A stretch of 64,000 nucleotides of DNA from Cyprinodon diabolis (lineage: Eukaryota; Chordata; Actinopteri; Cyprinodontiformes; Cyprinodontidae), in the NCBI GenBank assembly GCA_030533445.1, contig CM060069.1, forward strand, positions 29,892,837 through 29,956,836. The letters run 5' to 3'. The position numbers and the translations under genes are program-made. The notes below the pieces were generated by a model. It was not told the origin of the DNA. It saw nothing but the letters and a program-made list of their open reading frames with translations, and made no database searches. Position 1 is the stretch's first letter, and each line of letters starts with the position of its first letter. Below, piece after piece: positions 14,201-26,200 of this stretch.

Positions 14201-17200
14201 TAAAACCTGCACCACAGTAACATCTCTGATGTAGGAAAGAAAAGATAACCAAGAATGTTCATTAGAGCTACTGCTTTGATCATTTTAAAAAAGGTGGACT
14301 GGAATTCCAGACTAGTCATTTACTGACCGCTCCATTAGGGGTGCTGACACAGCTGTGATCACAGCTAGGAGCTGAAGGACTAGAGCAGTTTTTTTGAGCA
14401 CATCCTCTGCCTTCATCTGAGCCATCAGCACAGTTGGTGACGCCATTACATACAAGCCTGGTGTCAAGACACTCTTTACTGCCACACTGGTAAAGGTGAT
14501 AGGGGCATTTCCTTTGGGTACCTTTGGAAGCAAATTCAGAATTTGTTAACACCAAAGGAATTGCTGAAACACTCAAAAGACAATAGGTGTAAGGTGTATT
14601 GATAAACACCTAAAGTCCAGAACTCAGCTGTAGTATGATTGTTAACTTTTTAAGAGAGTCTTTGAAAAGACGTTAAATTCACTGGCTGTGATAAATGTAT
14701 ATTTCATTGTATCTCTAGTTATTCAATTGGTTTTCTGTGCAGTGCTCTTTGACAGTCTGAAATCGCATTAAAAGATGCAAACTTTGCTTAGTATGTATAG
14801 AGACATCTGAAAAATTAAAGGAACTGAATCAAAGGGAAAAATGACAAAAAGTATTCCAGTAACACGGGGAATTGAAGATATTGGTGCTAAGGGGATTTTA
14901 CAATCTATTGTATCTATTATACCAGGGGTCTTCAACGTTTTTTAGGCTGAGGACCCCAAAACTGATGGCGAGATGGAGCGGGACACCCTAATTATATATT
15001 TTGTATGAAATTGTGTCGTATATATATTGTATTTGTGCCCTTTAGTCACCAATACATATAGTAATGTAACAAAAGTAATTTTGCCCTGGGATTATTAAAG
15101 TATTTGATTCAGATTCCTTGATGGGATTGCTGTTGGGAATGAAATGGTGCCCACATCTTCTGCCTCCGTTTATCGGTTTACTCCAGTCTGTTGAATTCAT
15201 GTTAATGTGTATTTAAAGACATTTCAATTAGTGGAAAAAAAATTCGCAGGGGGCAAAATTAAAAAAACGTTGAAGACCCCCATGCAGTACCTCCGGAACC
15301 CCGAGGGGTAGCACACCCCCATTGAAGACTGCCGTATTATACAATCTCCTTTCAAACACAAGGCAGTTCCTTTTAATATCGCTTGATTAAACAATGAGGT
15401 GGAATCTGTTTTGTAAGAATATTGATGCTCACATTTATCTTCATCCATTCCATTGTTGCAGTCTTCCTTCCCATCACACCTCCAGGACTGAGGAATACAC
15501 AGACTGCCATCTTCACACTGAAACTGGTACTTCCTGCATTTCATTGGAGGGTTGTTGCAGTTCTAGAAAGAGATTAATAAAATTACCAAATATTCTCTCT
15601 GCACGCACTAAAGAGCCATTGCATTCTCCTCACCTTCTCATCTGAGCCATCTTTACAGTCTTCTTCTCCATCGCATAGCCACTCTTTCTGCAGGCATTCA
15701 TGGCTATGTGGACAACGAAGCTGCGCAGGGCAACGAGGGGCTTTAACACAGCCCACCTCATCTGAATGGTCACGGCAGTCAGGATAACCATCACATTTAA
15801 AAGCCTCAGAAATACACTGCCCGCTCTCACAGCGATGCTGGCCAGATGCACAGACTGTAAAACCTACAACAAGGTGTAAACCCATGAGTTTAAAATTTGT
15901 GCAGGAAGCAAGTAAAGATCGTAGCTAAACGTCACCCACCACATTTGTCTTCATCTGAACCATCAGCACAGTCTTTTTCTCCATCACAAAGGAAGGTAGT
16001 TGGAACGCAGTGGGTCTGATTGTCACAGAGGTGTTCGCAGCTCTCACTCGGTTTTGAACAGTCGATTTCATCTGAACGGTCCTGACAGTCATTCTGTCCG
16101 TCACATACCTGCTCTTGTTGGATACATTTACTGCCATGGGAACACTGGAACTGCCCTGGAATAAAAAAGAAAATTAAACATGGAATAAAATCATCTACTT
16201 TAAGTGTTGGAAAGTCTTATAAACTAAAAGCAAACCTGGCTTGCATTGCTTCTCACATTCCTCCTCATCAGACCCATCCAGGCAGTCCCGCTCACCATCA
16301 CAAACATGGCTGTACATGATGCACTGCAGGCCGTTTTTACACAGCTTGAAACCTGTACGGCACTTTAGAGGCTCTGGTCTTGCGTTTGGTGCTTTATGAG
16401 AGGCTATAAAGGGTAAAGTACATGTATATTAGAAGTGTCATTTGCAAATTTGTAATTTGGTGCAGGGGTCTTGTAAAGATTTACTTTCATTAAGGTGTGC
16501 AAAACATAAGTGAATCATTTTGTGACGAGACCCAATTTAGATAGTCGATATCAATGGTCATTTTTTAAACGATTGCTTAAACAAGATTTGTTGGCTCTAC
16601 CAATACTTATAGGAAATATCTTAATGTCTGGACTCATGTATTCAAGTTATTCAGAAATGAGACCACAAAAAAAAAAATAATTTTGTCCCACACTGAAAAT
16701 AATTTTGCAGTTCGTTAAACCGTTACTGTGGCTTTTGGGAAAGTATTTTGCTTTGTCTAATTAGATCAAGCTTTATTTTGTTTTTACCTGGTTTAGGGAA
16801 AGAAAAAAAAAAGTCATGCTGATCTTTTTAGCAACAAACACTTAAGCTGGCCCTGGCCAAAAAAAAAAAAAAAAAAAAAAAAGGATAAATCTTTGAAAAA
16901 ACAACTTATGCCCAGTGGTAAGGCATCAATTTTTCTTTTACTTGTTTTTTCAAAGCGTTACAAATTATTGTGACCTACTAGACAAAAATTCTGGCTTCAA
17001 ACAACATGTTAAAAAAACATCCCATGGACATATCAGTCCTTCGACCATTTTTTTTTTTTTTTTTTTTTATTTAAAGACCGTAAAGTGAACTGAAAGGGCA
17101 AATAAGAGGATATGGGTCTACAGAGACACAGGCTAAATGTTAGACATTTTACCCTATATCAGAGGGCAGTTACACAAAGCAGTGATAGGTGTGCCAGTAG

Positions 17201-20200
17201 CTGCTTTAGTTTTACAATGTTGCTTTTAACATTTTCTATACAAAAAAGAAAAAAAATCTTAGGGGGTTAGATTCCATTTTTACAGTGATCAAGTCTATTA
17301 TTTTTACAATAACTTTAAAATGTGCTGCATATTTCAGCTCACTATTTGTTTTTCTTACAGGAGGGAGTAATTTCTGATAGACACTGCTTCTCATCTGAAC
17401 CATCTGGACAGTGGGCACGGCCATCGCACACTTGAGTCCTTGGGATGCACTTTCTCTGGTCCCTGCACAGGAAGTCGTCTAATTCAGAAAAGAAAAAGTC
17501 GGTGAACCAGTGAATTGTAAAAATGGACTTATATTACCAAAGTTTTTTGCAGAACCAGCAGGTATTTTATACAATGGACTTGCCTGGATTTTCACATTGA
17601 ACTATGCACCCCTGCTCATCAAATCCATCAGGGCAATCCCTTTGCCCATCGCACAGTTGGTAGGGAGAGATGCACAGAGATGAGCCCGGGCACAGAACTG
17701 AAGGAGTGATGCAAGGTGATGCAATATAGGGGGAATCTGTTGGATCAGGGTCTGTGGTAACAAGTAAAAAAACCAAAAACAAATTGGTATAGTTTTCCAA
17801 GTTAGAGACCAGGTGAAACCAAAGCAGACTTGTAAAGGTCATTTTCCATTATTAAACATTCCTATTGCGGTACAAAGTTACCGCAGTTCAGTTCGTCTGT
17901 TCCATCTGGGCAGTCTGGCTCTCCATCACAGAGAAACTTCTTTGGGATGCATCGTGTGCCATCAGCACAAAGGTGTTCGCAGCCCTTGGTTTGGTGCCAG
18001 CAGTCCACTTCGTCTGAGTGATCTCGACACTGTGGCTTCCCATCGCAGACCTCAGTCTCCGGGATGCACATCTTCCCATGGGCACACTGAAACTCTCCTA
18101 ACAGTTGTGCACAGTCATAAGTGATTAAGTAGAATCGGATTCAAAGTTTGTTCTGACAAAACTGACAAACCTTCTTCGCAGGTTTCTTTGCATCCTTCTT
18201 CATCAGATCCATCCATACAGTCCATCTCTCCATCACAGATATGGCTGAATAAAACACACTCACTGCCATCATTACATGCCCTTGAGCCCATGCGACATTT
18301 TAGGATATTTGGCTTCGATGGCACTGCAGTTACAGTCGCACAGTCTGCCTCATCTGAGCCATCATAGCAGTGAGAGCGTCCATCACAAACCAAACTCCTA
18401 GCGACACAGCTCCTGCGATCCTTGCAGAGAAAGTCCGCTACAAAAGGAAGTTTTCCCACATTAGTTGCTTTAAAAAGTGCTTCAAAATGAAAAATCATTG
18501 TTAACTCACTCTTGTCCGCACACTGTTTCACACAGTTCTCATCAGATCCATCAGGGCAGTCTCTAATACCATCGCATAACTGAGACGGGTTAATGCATAC
18601 ATTGGAATCAGGACACAAAACTGAAGGAAAACTGCAGAAGGGTTTGCTGGAGGATGACGATTCATTAGAACTTTCTGCAGCATCTAAAAATGTATACAAA
18701 AAGACGATTTTTAATCAAAAGCTTTCGGCTGGCTGATATCAATTCAATTCATTTATACAGTGCCAATTCCCAACATGTCCTCTGTGATCAATCAATGCAT
18801 TAATTGATCAAGGCATTAAAGTTTTAGATTATTGATGTATTTTAGTCTTGTAGAGTTTTCTTGACAGGAAACAATTTTAAAAGCTTCCTTTAAAAACAAG
18901 AGACCATTTTAATTGGAATTTTAGTCGGCCCGTTTTAATGAAACTGGAAAACATTTACTTTTTACACAATGTCAACATTACACAAAGTCTACCATTTCTG
19001 ACATCTAAATATGTTCAGACTCACCACAGCCTTCCTCATCTGATCCATCAGTACAGTCTCTTTCCCCATCACAGACGTGGCTGAAGAGGACACATTCAGT
19101 TCCATCGTGACACATTCTGGATCCCATGCTACATTTTAGGGTATTTGTCTTAGTTGGAGGCTCCACTACCCAACAGTTAACTTCGTCTGAGCCATCATTG
19201 CACTGAGAGCGGCCATCACAAACTTGACTTTTAGGGACACAGCTCCGGCGATCTTTGCAGCGGAAATCAGCTTTAACAAAAAGAAAAACCCGTTTGAATT
19301 CCCTTAAATCCTTAAAGCGGGTCTGAATATGAATTTTATTAAAACTACTTACAGCTGGAGGGACATCTTTTTACACAATTTTCATCAGAACCATCAGGAC
19401 AATTTCTTCTTCCATCACAGATCTGTGATGCCTTAATGCAAATTGATGAGCCTGGACACATAACTGAAGGGCTGGTGCATGGTGGAGTAGTGGTAGGTGG
19501 ACTAAGTTTGATGGGTTCAGGAGATTCATTCATATACTCATTTTTCACAGGAATTGGGGAATTGGTCCCTGTATAGAATGGTGTGACGTGCAAAAAAAAA
19601 TTAAATTGCATGAAATCTGGTTTCTTGGAGCATAAAACCAGAGTATGGATAGATACTCACCACAATCTGCTTCATCTGATCCATCCTGGCAGTCTTCCTC
19701 TCCATCACAAATGTGATTCAGTAGGACACATCTCAACCCATCTTGACAGGGTCTTGAGCCAAAGCGACATTTTAGGACTTTTGCTAGAGGTTTAGGAGCC
19801 ATTTCTCCATTTGGACAGTTGGCCTCATCTGAGCCATCAATGCACTGAGAACGTCCGTCACAGACTTTGCTTTGAGGAATGCAGCCCCGACGGTCATTGC
19901 ATCGGAAGTCAGCTGTGGAGAGAAAAGATTCAAGTTTCTTCGACTACATCCAGAATTAGTTTCTGCATCTGCAACCAAAGTAGTATTCGGTCATCAGCTA
20001 ACCTGCTATTCAGGATAACAAGAAAAAAACGGAAAAAAAAAACACCTCAAGTCCCCAAGGTTTGGATAGATTGCTTCTATCAATACTGTTGGGCAATAAT
20101 TCTTCTGGTTGCTGCAACAGCTGGCAAGAATGTCCATTTTACATCTCATTTAAAACAGAGGTCTTAGAGATGTCTGTGATTGTCCATGGAACATGATTCT

Positions 20201-23200
20201 AACAATGCCCCATCAATTTACACAAACAAGGTCCTATGCCACATGCCCAGCTTTCATCCTTATGGCTTGTGTACGTTTCCTATGTAGGGCTGACTCTAGT
20301 TCTTTGGTGCCAAGTTTGAACTCTTCCCAAAAAACAAATCCAGTTATTCAATAATTATTCATTTTAAAAGTTCAAATGTATTTATTTCTACTTCTTACAG
20401 CACTAGTGGCTTGTTTTTTATGGACAGTAGGCCGACAGGAAAGGGAGTAGGAGAAAGGGGGAGAGACATGCGGGAAATAACAGACCAGATTCGAACCCAG
20501 GCCGCCAGCGTCGAGGACTAAGGGCTTTATAAGTTTAAAATATAAGTTCGAGGGGTATAATTGCAATGACCAACAAATTAAAATGCTCTGCAGAAGTCAT
20601 GGCAATTAAAGAGACAGCCTGATGGTACCATTACAAAAACCTTAACCTGCTTGTGTGCCTCTGCAAAACAAGTTCTTTCCCCTCGAAGTGTGAACAGTTA
20701 GACCACAGGTCGGAACAAATCTTTTACAATACAGAACACATTCATGGCCACCATTTCAGGACATTCCTCAAAACCTAAAGGCGGGCCTGGCACTCCAGTG
20801 TTGCCGTTTGAACACTTTTTTCCTTCTTTCATTAATTTTGTCATTTTGGCTACAGCCCCCACACAACAGGATTTTTCAAATAGGATCAAGTCATAAATAT
20901 TGTTTAACTTTGTTTATTGTGGTGAAATATCTTTCCGAGTAGTTGTAAAAGGAGACAAACTACTTACAGGCAGAGGGACATGTGTTGAAACATTTCTCAT
21001 CAAATCCATCAGGACAGTCTCTTATTCCATCACAAATCTGGGTTGGTTTGATGCATAAAGTAGTATCTGGGCAAAGAACTGAAGGGCTGGTGCATGGGGT
21101 CTCAGTGGGAGACTGATTCAAGCTCCCAGTGTCAGGGAAAGCACTAGGTACAACCTCTGTAAAGTCAAAAAGGTAATTAAAGTCGGATAAATTTTGCCAA
21201 ATAAAATGAGTGAATGAAAGTAAAAGTTGGATTATGGATAAATACCACATTCTTCTTCATCTGATCCATCCTGACAGTCTGATTCCCCATCACAAATATG
21301 ACTCAGGAGAACACATGATGTTCCATCTCTACACATTTTGGACCCAAAGCGGCATTTCAAGACTTTAGCAGGAGCTTCAGGGATCACTGTGTTTTGACAG
21401 TTGACTTCATCCGAGCCATCGTTGCACTGCGAACGTCCATCACACACTTGGCTCTGCAGGATGCAGCGCCGACGGTCTCTGCAACGGAAATCACCTATGG
21501 AAAAACGTCAAAATATAACTGCCTTTGACCCATTTATATTGACAGAGCTAGCCTACAGTTATGTCTTCTATTTTTAAGCATACAATTAGTTAATACTGGA
21601 AATAAATTTAAATGAAGACATCTTTTAAATCCTACTTTTAGAAGGACATTGCTCAATGCATTTCTCATCATAGCCATCAGGACAGTCCCGCTTTCCATCA
21701 CACATCTTTGTTGGTGGGATGCATACAGATGAGCCTGGACACAGCACTGAAGGGCTGGTGCATGGAGGCTTGGTGGGACGGGGCATTACTGTAGTTTGCA
21801 CAGGAGATTTACTTAAGAGCTCATTTTCCATATCAGACTCTGCATCATCTAGAAAATGAACAAGGTGAAATCAAGGTTTTTATTTCCTCAGGAATTGAAC
21901 ATGTTAGAAAAAAAAAAACTTTATGATCCCAAACATTATTGCAATATTCCTGGATAAATACCACATCCTTCTTCATCTGATCCATCCTGACAGTCCTTTT
22001 CTCCATCACAAAAATGCTCCAGGAAAATGCACCTCTGACCATCTCGACAGGGTTTGGATCCATAACGGCATTTCAGGACCTTGTTTGGAGCAGCAGTGGG
22101 CACCGTGCTTGGACAGTTAAGCTCATCTGAGCCATCGTTACACTGAGAACGGCCATCACACACTTGGCTCTTTGGGATGCAGCTTCGACGGTCTTTGCAG
22201 CGGAAGTCGGCTTCGAAAGGTAGAATAGAATTCACTTGACTTACAGGCTTACAAACTGAATTATTATTGTTACAACAGATGGTGGCACATCATAGTTAGG
22301 TGAACAATAAATCGTATGTTTAATTGTATGGTGTGTAATTTTACTCAGGCTAAGACCAAGTTTCCTCAACATTGTTTCGTCCCATTTTTTTTACCATGGG
22401 GCCAAGCAAGGCTGGATAGTTCCAGTTCCTGAGGGCTGGGATCCTGCAACTTTTAGATGAGAGTTTGGTTCAGCACTCCTGAATCAAGTAATTAGATGAT
22501 TGAGAGGACTTTGGAGGAACTGATTGTATACTAAGGAGGTAACAGCCATTGATTCAGGTGTGTTGGACTAAGGATAGATCTAAAAGTTCCAGGATATCGG
22601 CCCCCACGAACTGGAGTTGCCCACACCTGGGCTAAGGCCTCTAATGTTTTGGCCTACTTCAACATTACATTTTGGATACCGCCCACCAGAGTGATCTGCT
22701 TCATCCATCTCTATCGTTGTGTCCCTGGGGAAAATGCTTTACTCTTCTACCCTGCTGATGGTGGTTAAAGCGTCCAGCTATGCCACTTTATGGTAGCATC
22801 ACTGCTGTCAGTGTGCCCCAGAGCAGCTGTGACCTTAAGACACTTAGCAATCAGTGTCTAAATGTGTGCCCTTGTGAATGACTAATATATAGCATTTTAA
22901 GACCATGGATTGCAAAGTGTCTTTGACTACATTCAGGGAACATTTACCATTCATGTGGGCAACGGTGAAAGGAGGAAAATTTACGTAAACTTACAATCAG
23001 ATGAGCATCTTTTGACACATTTCTCATCAGACCCATCAGGACAGTCCCTCTTTCCATCACACATCTGGGTTGGTTTGATGCATAAAGTAGTATCTGGACA
23101 CAGAACTGAAGGGCTGGTGCATGGAGGTATGATAGGAGGCAGAGTAACTTCTTTGGTGGGTGCAGGAGTTTCATTTTTGACAGTACCACTCTGTTCATCT

Positions 23201-26200
23201 TTTAAAAAGCAAAAATGCAGTTAGATTTAATCAAGTCCATGATTTCCCACATTTAAATTCGAGAAGGTGTCTGGATAAATACCACATCCTTCTTCATCAG
23301 AACCATCCAGACAGTCCTCTTCCCCATCACAAACATGATTCAAGAGGACACACCTCAGGCCATCCTGACAGGGCTGTGAACCATAGCGACATTTCAGCAC
23401 TTTACTTGGAGCTTTGGTGGCCACTGCACTTTGACAGTTACGCTCATCTGAGCCATCATTGCACTGAGAGCGACCATCACACACTTGACCATTTGGGATG
23501 CAACTCCGACGGTCTTTGCAGAGGAAATCAGCTTTGGAGGACAATTTCAATTACGTTTTTAGATTTGTATGAAGCTCCCTTTAAAACTCTTCTGCTTTAG
23601 CAGTAGCACAGAAATAGTAAATAAGTAAATCACTTACAGTCAGAGGGACACCTTGTCAGACATTTTTCATCAAACCCATCAGGACAATCCCTTTTACCAT
23701 CACAAATCTGTGTTGGTTTGATGCATATCAGCGAATTGGGACACAAGACCGAAGGACTGGTGCATGGAGGCTTGGTGGGAGGCAGAGTTTCACTTTTAGC
23801 TTGTGCAGGGGATCCTTTCATATGATCTTTTACAGCACCACTCTGTGTATCTGTTGGACAAAAACAAAGTTGAGGTCCGATTCTTTACATTAACAGAGAT
23901 AAAGCTTCCTAGATAAATACCACATCTTTCTTCATCTGATCCATCCTGACAGTCCTTCTCTCCATCACAAAAATGCTCCAGGAAAATGCATCTCTGATCA
24001 TCTCGACAGGGTTTGGATCCATAGCGGCATTTCAGGACCTTGTTTGGAGCAGCTGTGGGCACCGTGCTTGGACAGTTAAGCTCATCTGAGCCATCGTTAC
24101 ACTGAGAACGCCCATCACACACTTGGCTCTTTGGGATGCAGCTTTGACGGTCTTTGCAGCGGAAGTCAGCTTTAGAGGGCAAAAAAAATTTGTAAGTTTA
24201 ATTGCTTTTTATATTAGCTTGAAAATATTTTTCTGATCCTTGAGGTATTCATTGAGGTACTCACTGTCTGAGAAACATCTTTTCACACATTTCTCATCAG
24301 ATCCATCAGGGCAGTCTCTCTTCCCATCACACATCTGGGTGGGTTTGATGCATATAGAGGAACCTGGACAGAGAACTGAAGGGCTTGCACATGAAGGCAG
24401 GCTGGCCGTAATTCCTGGGGTATCTAGGAATGAACCCAAGAAAAGAGGCAATTTAAAAAGTTACATATAATGCAGCAACTTTTGAGTCCATCAAAGTTTG
24501 TGTGAAAGAAAAATCACTTTGCCTAATAAAGCAACCATTAAGAGAATATCTGTGCTCTGAAAATTAGACAACCTTCCCGTTACCTGGACTTTAAATAAAT
24601 ATGGGACATCTTTCAGATGAGACTTAATTGCAATACGTTTAAACAGCAGAGGGTCCTTGATATTTTTTAACATTATGCAAATTAGGCTTCCATTGGCTAA
24701 ATGGGTATCAATTGGTTAACAAAAATAAAACACACCATTATAAACTTTGAACAAGAGTCATTTCTGAAATCTAACATCCTTTTCAGGAACCCCATCAAAT
24801 CCATGGGGTTCATCACCAGCATATTGTTTTTCTTCTCCCAGTCCGTCCCGAGCATTCAATGCACCCTGAAAACACAGCTACATTCTGACTCTGAAGTCAA
24901 CTGGCATTTAATGCCCATTTTTGCTCCCCTGCTCTACCCTTTCATTAATCACAGCAAGCAGTGTTCACTAATGAAATGCTGCTTTTTCTGATCAAGTTGA
25001 AGCAACAGACTGAAGGCAACAATCAGCGTTACCAGTACGTTAAAGTCAGCATATTTTGGTAATGAAAAAGTAATTCAATGCCATTACTCGCAAACATACC
25101 TTAAAGTATGGTGTCAAATTAAACATGGACAAAGATGGAGCAGGAAAAAGGTGCCTACCTTTCTGACACCAGTATTAAGTCGTTTAAGGTTAGCATTTTG
25201 TTTTCACAGTTAGGTTTTGGCTGAACCCCAAAATCAGTGGCCTTAATACCTAACCCTAATGTAATACCTTTGGTTTATCCCCTTTCCTGAGGGCCAAACA
25301 TAATCCTGACATTGGTGGATGGTAAATCTTAAGGGGATTCATTTAAATAATTTCTCATTGGGAGGGATTTCTGGGTTGTAGGCCTTGCGGTACACTGCTG
25401 TTTTTCGGGGGACTTTAGAGGAGACCAGTTCTTGTGGGTTTGAGAAAAATGCAAAGATGTATACTTTCAATTTGATCCAACTTATGGGTTCATGTAAATC
25501 TTATGATAAATGCTCACCACATCCTTCTTCATCGGATCCATCCAAACAGTCCTGCTCTCCATCACAAACATGGCTCAGAAGAACACAGCTTACTCCATTG
25601 CTGCAAAGTTTAGACCCAAATCGACATTTGACCCCATTTTGACCAGCAGTTTGAACCAAGTTCGGACAGTCCACTTCATCTGAACCATCAAGGCAGTGAG
25701 AGCGGCCGTCACAGACTGAACTCTTTGAAACGCAGCGCCGATGGTCTTTGCAGAGAAAATCACCTACAAACAGATTCAGTTGGTATTACATGTTTGAGGG
25801 CAATTAAACATTGTAAAATTTTTGGTTCCTACTTTTTGATGGACAACTTTTTATGCAGTTCTCTTCATCGAAGCCATTAGGACAGTCTTTACGCCCGTCA
25901 CAAAACTGGGACTGAGAAATGCAAACATATGCATTGGACGAAGGACAGAGTACAGACGGGCTGAGGCAGGCTGGCAGAGTCGGAGCAGGAGGTGTGGTAA
26001 CAGGAAACTTCCCACTTGGTTTTGTCCAACTTGTAGGTTCTTGTGTTGCATCTTAAACGACAAAGTTATCACCATTAACAGTAGATGCCTTATACTTTTG
26101 TGAAAATAAGTCAACTTACCACATCCCAGTTCGTCAGAGCCATCAGTACAGTCGGCTTCTCCATCACAGACATGACTGTATAAAACACACTCTGTGCCAT

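Larger units (their letters stand above)
8832..14225 (-). other. Receptor EGF pair, third and fourth propellers
   Basis: Exons 14225-14039 (end of EGF plus Ca-binding EGF, DVDEC start), 13145-12936, 12847-12664, 12582-12381 and 10836-10672 (propeller 3: [32 protein letters not shown]), 10573-10343 (EGF), then 10264-10037, 9901-9767, 9605-9404, 9328-9203 and 8939-8832 (propeller 4: [23 protein letters not shown]). Long introns in this part hold mobile elements (11.06-11.57 kb and 13.3-13.7 kb). Confidence 0.85.

Noticed and set aside
20487..20505. Possible tRNA gene because of the GATTCGAACCC box
   Set aside because: No matching acceptor stem, D arm or anticodon arm; part of a dispersed fish repeat.
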